Shown one piece after another: positions 17,658-26,500 of a DNA stretch of 64,000 nt; within the stretch, counting starts at the first letter, position 1, and the number at the start of each line of letters is the position of its first letter. The position numbers and the translations under genes were made by a program. This stretch comes from Acidobacteriota bacterium (lineage in GTDB: Bacteria; Acidobacteriota; Thermoanaerobaculia; UBA5066): positions 310,001 to 374,000 of the forward strand of contig JAKOVQ010000053.1 in assembly GCA_029781975.1 (NCBI GenBank), given 5' to 3'. Below the pieces are notes generated by a model. It was not told where the DNA came from. It did no database searches and saw nothing but the letters and a program-made list of their open reading frames with translations.

Positions 17658-19160
17658 CTACTTCGTCCCGTCGGCGGGACCCGGGCCGGCGGGCGGATCG
17701 TCCGTCTCGCGCTGCGGGCGAGCGGCGACGGACCGGTCCCTGTCCCGTCCCTCGCGCTCGAGCTGCGCCACGCGGGCGAGCCGCTCGAGCTCGCGCCGGT
17801 CCCCGCCCGTCTCCGTCTTCTTCTGGCCGCGCTTCAGGACCGACGAGGCGGCCAGGACGAGACGGAGGGAGAGGTGACCCGTGAACTTGGTCCCCTCCCC
17901 GCGCGCCTTCACGAAGGAGCAGCCGCCGAGCTTCGCCTCCGAGAAGTCCGCGTGGGCGAGGTCGGCCTCCTGGAAGGAGGACCCCTCGAGGACGGCCCCG
18001 ACGAGCCTGGAGAACCGGAAGTCGGATCCGGTGAAGTCGGCGTCCCGCGCCTCGGCGCCGATCAGGTTCGTCCCCGAGAAGTCCGCCTTCGGCGCGATGC
18101 AGCCGCTGAGCCGCGCCCGCTTCAGGTTCGCCCTCCTCAACGTCGCGCCGCCGAGCTTCGCCCGGAGGAAGATCCCTCCCTCGAGGTTCGCGTCGGTCAG
18201 GTCCGCGCCGGAGAGGTCCGCCTCGGAGTAGTTGCCGCCGCGGAGGTTCGCGCCGACTCCGATGGTGTCGACGAGCCGCGCCCCGGTGAAGTTCGGGAAC
18301 TTCAGCTTCGGAGTCCTGAGGTCGAGCTTCTCGAAGCTGGCGCCCGTGAGGTCCGTCTCCTCGAGGAGGGCGCCCAGGAACACGGCCTTGCGAAGGTCCG
18401 CCTGCTTGAAGCAGGCCTTCTTGAGGCCCGCGTCGGAGAGGTTGACGCCCGCCATCGTCGCGCGCTCGAAGTCGGCCGAGGTGAGGTCGGCCCCCGTGAA
18501 GTCCGCCGCGGCGAGGTTGGCCCCGCGGAACGTCGCGCGCGCTCCCTTCGCTCCCTTGAACGAGGTCCCGGCGAAGTTGGCGTCCCGGAAGAACGCGAGC
18601 GTGAAGGTCGCCTTGTCCATCCTCCCGCGCTGGTAGGACACGCCGTCGAAGACGGCCTGCGCGAGGTCGCATCCATCGAAGACGCAGCCGTCGAGGGTCG
18701 CGCCGCGGAAGTTCGTGCCGACCATCCGGCCGTGGGAGAAGGTGCTCCCCGAGAACGTGGTCCCCTCGAGCTTCGCTCCGGAGAGGTCGCACGCGGTCAG
18801 GTCGACCTCGCGGACCGAGGCGCTCTTGAGCGTCACGTTCCGGAGCGCCGCCCCGACCATCGGCACCTTGTCGAAGACCTGGTACTCGAGGTCCGTGTCG
18901 GAGAGGTCGACGCGGTTCAGGGAGGCTCCCCGGAAGGACGCCCCCTGCAGCAGAGCCCGCGCGAGCGAGCACCCGTCCAGGCGGCACCCGTCCAGGCGCG
19001 TCCGGGTGAGGTCGGCCCCCGCGAAGTTCCTGCCCGAGAGGTCGAGAGAGAGGAGGGCGACGTCCGAGAGGTCCGGCGTGGCGTTCGGGTTGCCGGCCCT
19101 CCAGGCGTTCCAGGCCGCCGCGTCCCCCTTCAGGCGCTCGACGTGTTCCGGGTTGGCCAT
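17658..19160 (-). CDS. Large pentapeptide-repeat protein
   Basis: 500 residues. From about residue 30 to 425 the protein is an almost unbroken series of A(D/N)(L/F)xx-type pentapeptides (for example GADLTSADFERATMAGVNLSD), which fold as a right-handed quadrilateral beta-helix. One interruption near residue 290 (LRTPKLKFPNFTGARLVDTIG) may kink the helix. The charged C-terminal 65 residues are predicted disordered. No signal peptide or membrane helix is seen, so it is probably cytoplasmic. Pentapeptide proteins can be DNA mimics that protect gyrase, or scaffolds; nothing here decides. It diverges from the Ycf46-like AAA ATPase with only 66 bp between starts. Confidence 0.9.
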   Translation of the reverse strand: MANPEHVERLKGDAAAWNAWRAGNPNATPDLSDVALLSLDLSGRNFAGADLTRTRLDGCRLDGCSLARALLQGASFRGASLNRVDLSDTDLEYQVFDKVPMVGAALRNVTLKSASVREVDLTACDLSGAKLEGTTFSGSTFSHGRMVGTNFRGATLDGCVFDGCDLAQAVFDGVSYQRGRMDKATFTLAFFRDANFAGTSFKGAKGARATFRGANLAAADFTGADLTSADFERATMAGVNLSDAGLKKACFKQADLRKAVFLGALLEETDLTGASFEKLDLRTPKLKFPNFTGARLVDTIGVGANLRGGNYSEADLSGADLTDANLEGGIFLRAKLGGATLRRANLKRARLSGCIAPKADFSGTNLIGAEARDADFTGSDFRFSRLVGAVLEGSSFQEADLAHADFSEAKLGGCSFVKARGEGTKFTGHLSLRLVLAASSVLKRGQKKTETGGDRRELERLARVAQLEREGRDRDRSVAARPQRETDDPPAGPGPADGTK

Positions 19161-19226
19161 GACGGTCGAGTTTAACCGGAGCGCTCCGGCGGGGCGCCGC
19201 GACGCGTCGCGGCTAGAATCACGGCC
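19161..19226. promoter_or_regulatory. Divergent, probably leaderless promoter pair
   Basis: The 66 bp between the pentapeptide gene and the AAA gene contain TAAACT on the minus strand (19169-19174, 8 nt before ATG 19160) and TAGAAT on the plus strand (19214-19219, 7 nt before ATG 19227). Neither start has a Shine-Dalgarno sequence. Confidence 0.5.
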
Positions 19227-20732
19227 ATGAGCGCATCGCCTCCCGTCCGGGGTCCCGAGCGAATCCGCCGCGCGCTGCTCGGCGGCTATCCGCTCGTCTA
19301 CGTGGTCTCCTGGGAGGAGGCGCGCGTGGAGCGGGCGGTGACGGCTCTCGCGCAGCGCTTCTGGGACCGGCCCGTCCCGTACGGCGCCTGGAGCGCGGTG
19401 GACGGCCTCGTCCTGGCCGGCGAGCCGATCGGCGGCACCGCCGACCCGGTCAAGGCGCTCGACGCCGTCCTCGGGATCGAGGGGCCGGCGTTCGTCCTGA
19501 TGAAGGACCTCCCCGCCCTCCTTCCCGGGCGGCTCGACCTCGTCCGGCGCCTCCGGGACTGCTACCGGCAGCTGAAGGGGACGGGACGCTTCGTCGTCCT
19601 CGTCTCCCCGCGCCTCGTCCTGCCGGAGGACCTCAAGAAGGAGGTCTTCGTCACGGAGTTCGACCTCCCCGACGAGGCCGAGGTGCAGTACGCCGTCCGG
19701 CAGCTCGCCGCCCGCTTCCTGGGCGACGGCGGGCTCCCCGAGGCCGAGGCGTCCCGCGTCATCGGGGCGCTGCGCGGGATGACCCTCGACGAGGTGGAGC
19801 ACGTCTTCTCCAAGGTCTTCTCGCGCTCACCCCGCTTCACCGAGTCCTCCGTCTCGGAGCTCCTGGCCGAGAAGGAGCAGCTCTCGCGGAAGGAGGGCGT
19901 CCTCGAGTTCGTCCCGCCCCGGACGTCGATCGACGACATCGGCGGCCTCGAGAACCTCAAGGACTGGCTCGTGAAGCGGCGGGGCCTCTTCACCCGGCAG
20001 GCGGCCGACGCGGGGCTCCCGGTCCCCAAGGGGCTCCTCATGATGGGCATGTCGGGGTGCGGCAAGTCCCTGACCGCCAAGGCGATCTCGGCGCTCTGGA
20101 ACCTCCCGCTCTTCCGCCTCGACATGAACCTCGTCTTCGGGACCGAGAACCCCGAGGCGAGCTTCCACCGGGCGCTCAAGACGTCGGAGGCGCTGGCCCC
20201 GTGCGTCCTCTGGATCGACGAGATCGAGATGGCGATCACCGGCGGGCGCGAGGCGGGGGGCGGAGACCCCGCTCTCGGCCGGATCTTCTCGACGTTCCTG
20301 ACGTGGATGCAGGAGAAGGAGCAGCTCGTCTTCGTCGCGGCCACGGCGAACCGGATCCACCTCCTCCCGGCCGAGTTCATCCGGAAGGGCCGCTTCGACC
20401 AGGTCTTCTTCCTCGACCTCCCCAACGAGGCGGAGCGCAAGCAGATCTTCACCGTCCACCTGAAGAAGCGGGGGGTGAACCTCGACGGGTTCGACGTGGT
20501 CTTCCTCGCGAAGGCGACGAAGGCGTTCAACGGGGCCGAGATCGAGGCGGTGGTCCAGGCCGCGGCGGTCGAGGCGTTCGACCTGGGACGCCCGATGACG
20601 GAAGACGACGTCTCGAGGACGATCACGGCGACGGTCCCGCTCTCGAGGACCATGGACGACCAGATCAAGGCGATCAAGAGCTGGGCGCACAACCGCGCCC
20701 TCTCCGCCTCGCGCGACCTGACGACCGTCTAG
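19227..20732 (+). CDS. Ycf46-like AAA+ ATPase
   Basis: 501 residues. The N-terminal 230 residues form a Ycf46-type domain (LLGGYPLVYVVSWEEARVE, later VSPRLVLPEDLKKEV). The AAA module has Walker A GMSGCGKS (about 274-281), Walker B CVLWIDEIEMAI, sensor 1 VFVAATANRIHLLP, and an arginine-finger region IRKGRFDQVFFLDLP. This family is widespread in cyanobacteria, plastids and some other bacteria; its substrates are poorly known, though a link to CO2 use and photosynthesis is described in cyanobacteria. The 3' side is a 72-bp repeat array. Confidence 0.85.
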   Translation: MSASPPVRGPERIRRALLGGYPLVYVVSWEEARVERAVTALAQRFWDRPVPYGAWSAVDGLVLAGEPIGGTADPVKALDAVLGIEGPAFVLMKDLPALLPGRLDLVRRLRDCYRQLKGTGRFVVLVSPRLVLPEDLKKEVFVTEFDLPDEAEVQYAVRQLAARFLGDGGLPEAEASRVIGALRGMTLDEVEHVFSKVFSRSPRFTESSVSELLAEKEQLSRKEGVLEFVPPRTSIDDIGGLENLKDWLVKRRGLFTRQAADAGLPVPKGLLMMGMSGCGKSLTAKAISALWNLPLFRLDMNLVFGTENPEASFHRALKTSEALAPCVLWIDEIEMAITGGREAGGGDPALGRIFSTFLTWMQEKEQLVFVAATANRIHLLPAEFIRKGRFDQVFFLDLPNEAERKQIFTVHLKKRGVNLDGFDVVFLAKATKAFNGAEIEAVVQAAAVEAFDLGRPMTEDDVSRTITATVPLSRTMDDQIKAIKSWAHNRALSASRDLTTV

Positions 20733-20757
20733 CAGCGCACCGGGCCGCGTCTCCCCC

Positions 20758-21079
20758 GGTGGGGGGTCTGGGGGGATCGAGAAATCCCCAGCACGACGGC
20801 CCCGAACCCGACGGTCGAGCGGTTCCCCCGGTGGGGGGTCTGGGGGGATCGAGAAATCCCCAGCACGACGGCCCCGGACCGACGGTCGAGCCTCTCCCTC
20901 GGTGGGGGGTCTGGGGGGATCGAGAAACCCCCAGCACGACGGCCCCGAACCCGACGGTCGAGCCTCTCCCTCAGTGGGGGGTCTGGGGGGATCGAGAAAC
21001 CCCCGGGACGACGGCCCCGAGCCCGACGGTCGAGCCTCTCCCTCGGTGGGGGGTCTGGGGGGATCGAGAAACCCCCAGG
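20758..21079. repeat. Tandem array of 72-bp hairpin-forming repeats
   Basis: Four full units and one partial unit begin at 20758, 20830, 20901, 20973 and 21045. Each has GGTGGGGGGTCTGGGGGG, a loop-like GATCGAGAAA, a C-run, then a GACGGCCCCG...CGACGGTCGAGC tail. Each unit can form a 7-bp stem CTGGGGG / CCCCCAG around GATCGAGAAA. Units 1-2 have T instead of the first C of the 3' arm (G-U pair). Unit 4 has G instead of the A (U-G pair). The differences therefore keep the stem. The array fills the 350-bp space between the convergent AAA and Lon-N genes. No gene is assigned here although one frame is open across it. Confidence 0.9.
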
Positions 21080-21085
21080 AACACT

Positions 21086-21760
21086 TCAGTTCCAGCGCGG
21101 GTCGGACCCTTCCCTCCGGAACGGCGCGAGCGTGTCCAGCCGGGACTGGATCCCCTGGATGTGGGTGAGGACCCAGCCGTAGCGCTCCTCCAGCCGTTCC
21201 ATCGACAGGAGCCGGTAGCGGTCCTCGGAGTCGAGCCCCAGGCGTGCGAGGGCCTCGTTCACCAGCCCCTCGTCGCTGAGGCCCGAGGGGAGCCGCCTCG
21301 CCTCGTCCCGGCCCACCGTCAGGGCGAGGCGGTCCACCCGCTGCGCCAGGAGCCTGCGGAGCTCCCGCCGTCCCGGCGCCGAGGCGCCCGCCTCGGGCAG
21401 CGGCAGGATCGGGAACTCCTCCACCTCGCCGATCCGGTAGAGCTTCCCGCTCCTCTCCCCCTTCAGCCGGTATCGGAAGGCTCCCCGGAGGACGATGTTC
21501 GACCGGCCGTCCTCGAGCGGCTCGTGCTCGACGATCTCGCCCGCGCAGCCGACCTCGTGGACGGGCGGCGGCGCCCCCGGAGGCGGGGCGGCCCCGTCGC
21601 GCAGGAGGTGGATCCCGATCAGCCTCTCCCCGGCCAGGGCGTCTGCCAGGAGCGCGCGATAGCGCGGCTCGAAGACGTGGAGCGGCAGGAGCGTCTCGGG
21701 GAAGAGGACGACGTCCGGAAGGGGAAAGAGGGGGACCGAGCGAAGCGGCACGTCGGTCAC
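21086..21760 (-). CDS. Lon N-terminal (substrate-binding) domain protein
   Basis: 224 residues. The segment VPLFPLPDVVLFPETLLPLHVFEPRYRALL is a near-textbook start of the Lon LAN domain, followed by IGIHLLRDG and VGCAGEIVEHEPLEDGRSNIVLRG. There is no AAA or protease domain, so this is a stand-alone LAN/YcaL-like protein; such proteins may select substrates for proteases but are not assigned a reaction. GTG start 21760 overlaps the cytochrome gene stop by 4 bp (GTGA), so translation is coupled. Confidence 0.87.
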   Translation of the reverse strand: MTDVPLRSVPLFPLPDVVLFPETLLPLHVFEPRYRALLADALAGERLIGIHLLRDGAAPPPGAPPPVHEVGCAGEIVEHEPLEDGRSNIVLRGAFRYRLKGERSGKLYRIGEVEEFPILPLPEAGASAPGRRELRRLLAQRVDRLALTVGRDEARRLPSGLSDEGLVNEALARLGLDSEDRYRLLSMERLEERYGWVLTHIQGIQSRLDTLAPFRREGSDPRWN

Positions 21761-22128
21761 CGCGCCGGCGTCGGCCGGGGGGACGAAAGGACGAGGACGT
21801 GCCGGACCACGGCGTCGACCTCCTCCGGTGAGAGCTTGTCGCGGAACGGGGGCATCAGGCTGGACGGATCTCCTTCCACGATGAGCCTCCGGATCGACCC
21901 GGCGTCGGCCGGGTGCTTCCACCGCCCGTCGACCAGGTTCACGTAGGGCTTGCCCTGAGCGTACTTCGTCCGCCCCGCCCCGTCGGAGCCGTGGCAGACG
22001 GCGCACCTGCGGCGGAAGACCCGGGTCCCGAGGTCCCCGCCCCCGTCCCCGCACCCGGCGGAAAGGAGCCAGAGGCTCGCCAGGACGAGGAGGAGGAGGG
22101 GGACCGGGCCGATTCGTCGTCTCTCCAT
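21757..22128 (-). CDS. Cytochrome c class I-type lipoprotein
   Basis: 123 residues. The signal sequence LLLLVLASLWLLSAGC ends in a lipobox, so it should be anchored at the outer face of a membrane. A single haem site CAVCH (about 42-46) and the distal ligand candidate Met in SLMPPFRDKLSPEEVDAVV fit a mono-haem c-type cytochrome (cytochrome_CBB3 fold). Role: periplasmic electron transfer; the partner is unknown. Divergent from the ferredoxin gene by 16 bp. Confidence 0.88.
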   Translation of the reverse strand: MERRRIGPVPLLLLVLASLWLLSAGCGDGGGDLGTRVFRRRCAVCHGSDGAGRTKYAQGKPYVNLVDGRWKHPADAGSIRRLIVEGDPSSLMPPFRDKLSPEEVDAVVRHVLVLSSPRPTPAR

Positions 22129-22129
22129 G

Positions 22130-22135
22130 TTATCT
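22130..22135 (+). promoter_or_regulatory. -10 box for leaderless ferredoxin transcript
   Basis: TTATCT 9 nt before ATG 22145. It overlaps the start codon of the divergent cytochrome gene. No ribosome-binding site precedes the ATG. Confidence 0.4.
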
Positions 22136-22144
22136 TCTGTGCCG

Positions 22145-22378
22145 ATGGCGAACCGAGACGACCGCTACGCCGAGAACGCCGCCGGGAAATTCTACGTCGA
22201 CACGCAGTGCATCGATTGCGACGTCTGCCGTGTCACGGCCCCTTCGAACTTCACGCGGCAGGAAGAGAAGGGCTACTCCTACGTCTCCAAGCAGCCGGAG
22301 ACGCCCGAGGAGGACGCCCAGTGCCAGGAGGCGAAGGATTCCTGCCCGGTCGAGGCCATCGGCGACGACGGCGAGTAA
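22145..22378 (+). CDS. [4Fe-4S] ferredoxin
   Basis: 77 residues. CIDCDVCR supplies three closely spaced cysteines and SCPVEAI the fourth, the pattern of a single-cluster ferredoxin; the remaining Cys in QCQEAKDSCP may be a disulfide or alternative ligand. Soluble electron carrier. An upstream in-frame ATG (22127) would add six residues, but the position of the TTATCT box favours 22145. The gene ends 1 bp from convergent lipA, an enzyme that needs low-potential electrons; that link is inference. Confidence 0.88.
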   Translation: MANRDDRYAENAAGKFYVDTQCIDCDVCRVTAPSNFTRQEEKGYSYVSKQPETPEEDAQCQEAKDSCPVEAIGDDGE

Positions 22379-22379
22379 G

Positions 22380-23447
22380 TCAGGGGAGCCTCTCCCCGCT
22401 CAGGGGGGAGGCGGGAGTCGGGGCGGCGGGAGCGGCGGGAGCGGCGGCGGAAGTGGCAGCCGACGCCGGGCCCGAAGGCCGGCCTGACGATTCTCCTGGC
22501 ACCGTCACCGGCTCCGACCCCGAGACCTCCGGAGCCAGCGCCCGGCGCGCGTGGTAGCTGGACCGGACGAGCGGCCCGGACTCCACCGCGGCGAAGCCCA
22601 TCCGCCGCGCCTCGCGCGCGATCCTCTCGAACTCCTCCGGCGTGTAGTACCGCTCGATGGGGAGCCGTCTCTCGTGCGGCTGGAGGTACTGCCCGACGGT
22701 CAAGGCGTCCGCGCCGGCTCCGCGGATCTCCTCGACTGTGGCGAGCAGCTCCTCGAGGCTCTCGCCCAGGCCCGCCATGAGCCCGCTCTTGACGCGCATC
22801 CGGGGCTCCCGCTCGTCGCGGAAGGCGGCGGCCCGGGAGAGGAGCTCGAGCGAGCGCTCGTAGACGGCGTCGGGCCTGACGCGGCGGTAGAGGCGGGGGA
22901 CCGTCTCGGTGTTGTGGTTCAGGACGTCGGGGCGGGCCTCGAGGACGGCCGCGAGCGCGCTCTCGTGCCCGAGGAAGTCCGGGATCAGGACCTCGACGGT
23001 GACTCCTTCGGCGAGCCCGCGGATCGCCCGGATGGTTGCGGCGAAGTGGCCCGCCCCGCCGTCGGGGAGGTCGTCGCGGTTGACCGACGTCACGACGGCG
23101 TGCCGGACCCCCATCGTCCGGACGGCTTCGGCCACGCGGCGCGGCTCGTCCGCGTCGAGGGGCCGCGCGGGCCCCTGCGCCACCGCGCAGAAGCCGCAGT
23201 GCCGCGTGCAGACGTCGCCCATCAGCATGAAGGTGGCCGTCCGCTCGCGCCCCCAGCACTCGAAGATGTTCGGGCACCGGGCCTCCTGGCAGACGGTGTG
23301 GAGGTTCCGCGACTCGATCAGGTCGAGGATGTCGCGGTAGGAATCGTTGTCGACCAGCCTGACCTTCAGCCAGTCGGGTCGGGGCGTCTCGCCGTAGCGG
23401 GGCCTCTCGGGGCTCGGGACGAAGCTGGGGAGCGGGACCCCTTTCAC
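22380..23447 (-). CDS. lipA: Lipoyl synthase
   Basis: 355 residues. The auxiliary cluster motif CQEARCPNIFEC (C-x4-C-x5-C) and the radical-SAM motif CTRHCGFC (C-x3-C-x2-C) are both present, as are the SSYHARR-type C-terminal segment and the VTSVNRDDLPDGGAGHFA stretch. It inserts two sulfurs into protein-bound octanoyl groups. The final 45 residues after ALAPEV are an Ala/Pro-rich extension not needed by the family. GTG 23447 chosen: 6 nt downstream of a TACACT box and at the usual LipA N-terminus. Confidence 0.95.
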   Translation of the reverse strand: MKGVPLPSFVPSPERPRYGETPRPDWLKVRLVDNDSYRDILDLIESRNLHTVCQEARCPNIFECWGRERTATFMLMGDVCTRHCGFCAVAQGPARPLDADEPRRVAEAVRTMGVRHAVVTSVNRDDLPDGGAGHFAATIRAIRGLAEGVTVEVLIPDFLGHESALAAVLEARPDVLNHNTETVPRLYRRVRPDAVYERSLELLSRAAAFRDEREPRMRVKSGLMAGLGESLEELLATVEEIRGAGADALTVGQYLQPHERRLPIERYYTPEEFERIAREARRMGFAAVESGPLVRSSYHARRALAPEVSGSEPVTVPGESSGRPSGPASAATSAAAPAAPAAPTPASPLSGERLP

Positions 23448-23453
23448 GGGCCG

Positions 23454-23459
23454 AGTGTA
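23454..23459 (-). promoter_or_regulatory. -10 box for leaderless lipA transcript
   Basis: Reads TACACT on the minus strand, 6 nt before the GTG start, without a Shine-Dalgarno sequence. Confidence 0.5.
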
Positions 23460-23479
23460 GTCGGTCGCCGGGCTCGGGC

Positions 23480-23485
23480 TAGAAT
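23480..23485 (+). promoter_or_regulatory. -10 box upstream of the PAS-GGDEF-EAL gene
   Basis: TAGAAT, about 60 nt before ATG 23546. The leader carries a short ORF (ATG 23502, stop ending at 23549) whose stop overlaps the main start as ATGA. Confidence 0.45.
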
Positions 23486-23545
23486 GGCGGCGCACGGGGC
23501 GATGGGAGTGGCGACGCGCGAGGTCCTCGCGCAGGGAGGGGTCCG

Positions 23546-26500
23546 ATGACGCCTCGCGGCGGCGACGAATCGAAAGCCCCGGGGTCCGGGTCGCATCGGC
23601 GGAGTGCACAGGGGCCGGCGGATCCCGACCCGCGCACCGTCGAGCACCTGGAGCGCGCCCTCGGGGAGGCGGAGCGGCGCCAGCGCGCGATCCTGGACAA
23701 CACGCCCGACTTCGCCTGGCTGAAGGACCGGGACGGGCGGTTCATCGCGGCGAACCAGGCGTTCGCCTCCTTCTGCGGCCTCACCCCGGCCGCGCTCGTC
23801 GGCCGGACCGACTTCGACCTCTGGCCGGGCACCCTCGCCGAGCGCTACCGGGCGGACGACCGCGAGGTGGTCAGGACGGGCCGCGCCTCGCGGGTCGAGG
23901 AGCCGCTGCAGGACCCCGAAGGACGGCTCGCGTGGGTCGAGACGATCCGCAAGCCGATCGAGGGGAGCGACGGCGACGTCGTCGGGATCGCGGCGATCGC
24001 CCGGGACGTCTCCGACCGCAGGCTCGCCGAGGCTCGCCTTCGGAAGGAGCACGCCGAGCTGGAGCGCCTCGTCGCCGAGCGGACCGTCCTCCTCGAGGAC
24101 GCCAACGAGGAGCTCCTCGCCAACCAGGAGCGGTACCGGCTCGCGGTGGCGGCAGGCCGCGTCGCCGTCTGGGACCTCGACGTGGCGACCGGCGAGGTCT
24201 GGGCCGACCCGGGCCTCGTCGGCATGCTCGGGTACCGGGACGGGGAGGTCGAGGCGACGCTGGAGGGATGGCTCCGCCTCGTCCACCCCGAGGACCGGGG
24301 GAGGGTCGAGGAGGCCCTGAAGGCCCACCTGGCGGGGAGGAGCCCCGAGGTGGTCGTCGAGAAGCGGATGGTGCGCAAGGACGGACGCGTCGTCTGGGTC
24401 GAGACGCGTGCGTCGGCGGTCGCGGACGCCGGCGGGCGGGCAGTCCGCGTCGTCGGCGCGGACACGGAGGTGACGGAGCGGAAGGAGGCGGGCCTCGTCC
24501 TCGACCTCCTCCACGAGACCGACCAGATGATCCTGCGGCGCGAGCCGCTCGCCCGTGTCCTCGCGTTCGTCTGCGAGGAGATCGCGAGGAGGTTCGGCCT
24601 CCCGCTCGTCTGGATCGGGGTGGCGACGCCGGACGGCCGGGTCGAGGTGAGGGGCTCGGGCGGGGCCGGGGCGGAGGGACTCTCGGGGGTGGAGCTGCGC
24701 TGGGACGACGCGCCCGACGGAATCGGCCCGGTGGGAGATGCCATCCGGACGGGCCGCGCCCAGATCGTCGGGGACCTCCGCGACCTCGCGTTCGGGTCCG
24801 GGAAGGGGAGGGACCTCCGGGGCGGCATCGGCTCGGCGCTCGTCCTCCCCCTCGGCCCGGAGGGGGCGCGCTTCGGCGTCCTCGCCCTCTGCGCCACGCG
24901 GGCCGGCACCTTCCACGAGGGCTCGGTCGCGCTCCTCCGGCGGTTCGCCGACCAGGTCGCGCTGTCGTTCGCGGAGGCCGAGGACCTGGAGCGGATCGAC
25001 GTCCAGACGGCCGCCCTCGAGGCCGCCGCAAACGCCGTCGCGATCACGGACGTCGACGGCCGGATCGAGTGGGTCAACGCCGCGTTCACCGAGATGACGG
25101 GGTGGCGCCGGGACGAGGTCGTCGGGACCGTCTTCCCTCTCGTCCCCGCGGGCGGCGATCCGCGCGGCGGCCCCGAGGCCGTCGTCGCGGCCCTCCGGGA
25201 GGGCCGGGTCTGGCGCGGCGAGTACGCGGCCGCGCGCAAGGACGGCTCCTCGTACGTCGAGGAGCAGACCGTGACCCCGGTCCGGGACAGGGACGGCGCC
25301 GTCCGGCGGTTCATCGCGATCAAGCAGGACGTCACCGCCCGCCGGCGCGACGAGGAGCGCCTCCATCACCTGGCGCTCCACGACCCGCTGACGGAGCTTC
25401 CCAATCGCCAGGTCGTCGAGCAGAGCCTGGCGCGCCTGGTCGCCCGGGCACGCCGCGGCACTCCGGCGACCGTGGCCCTCTTCGACCTGGACAACTTCAA
25501 GCTCGTGAACGACGCGCAGGGCCACGCCGTGGGCGACCAGGCGCTCGTGGAGGTCGCCCGGTTCCTCTCGGAGGCGGTCCGTCCGGGCGACGAGGTCGGC
25601 CGGCTCGGGGACGACGAGTTCGTCGTCCTCCTCGAGGGGACCTCGACGGACCAGGGGAAGGCCATGGCCGAGCGGCTTCGCCGCGAGCTCGAGGCCCACC
25701 GGGTGCCGCTCGGAGACCGGACGCTCGACCTCTCGGTCAGCGTCGGGCTCGCGCCCGTCGACGGGCGCCTCGACGTCCCGGCGGTCCTCGCGCTCGCCGA
25801 CGCGGCGCTCGCGGAGGCGAAGATGCGGGGGCGGAACCGGGTCGTCGTCCTCGACTCCGCGGCGTCCCAGCTCTCCGCCCTCTCGCAGGCGAGCCTCTGG
25901 GGGACCCGGATCAAGGACGCGCTCGAGGACGGCCGGTTCGCCGTGCACTACCAGCCGGTCCGCCGCCTCTCCACGCTGGAGGCGGTCCACCACGAGGCCC
26001 TCGTCCGCCTCTGCGACGAGGCCGGGAGGATGGTCCCCCCCTCCGTCTTCCTCCCCGCCGCGCAGTTCCTGGGGCTCGTCCCGCGCATCGACGAGTGGGT
26101 CCTCGAGCGGGTGATCGAGGGGCTCGAACGGAGGCCCGGGTCCTCGGTGTTCGTCAACCTCTCGGGCGAGAGCCTGGGCCACGAGGGGGTCCTCGACCGG
26201 ATCGTCGAGCGGGTCCGGCGGAGCCGGATCCGGCCCGGGCGCCTCGGGTTCGAGGTGACCGAGTCGACCGCGGTGCGCGACCTGACGGCGGCCCGGGAGT
26301 GGATGGGGAGGCTCAAGGAGCTCGGCTGCCGCTTCGCCCTCGACGACTTCGGCATCGGCTTCTCGTCGTTCGCCTACCTCCAGTCGCTCCCTGCGGACTT
26401 CCTCAAGATCGACGGGACGTTCGTCCGGTCCCTCGCGACGAGCCGCGGGAACCAGGCGATCGTCAGGGCGATCGTCGACGTGGCCCGCGCCCTCGGCAAG

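Noticed and set aside
20758-21079. CRISPR array
   Set aside because: The 72-bp units are repeats throughout, with no unique spacers and no cas genes nearby.
20758-21079. Tandem-repeat protein encoded by the 72-bp units
   Set aside because: One frame stays open because 72 is a multiple of three, but one unit is 71 bp, no start or ribosome-binding site fits, and the variation follows the hairpin rather than codons.
23444-26182. 912-codon minus-strand open frame opposite the PAS-GGDEF-EAL gene
   Set aside because: Low-complexity translation with no recognisable motif; the plus-strand gene accounts for the codon bias.
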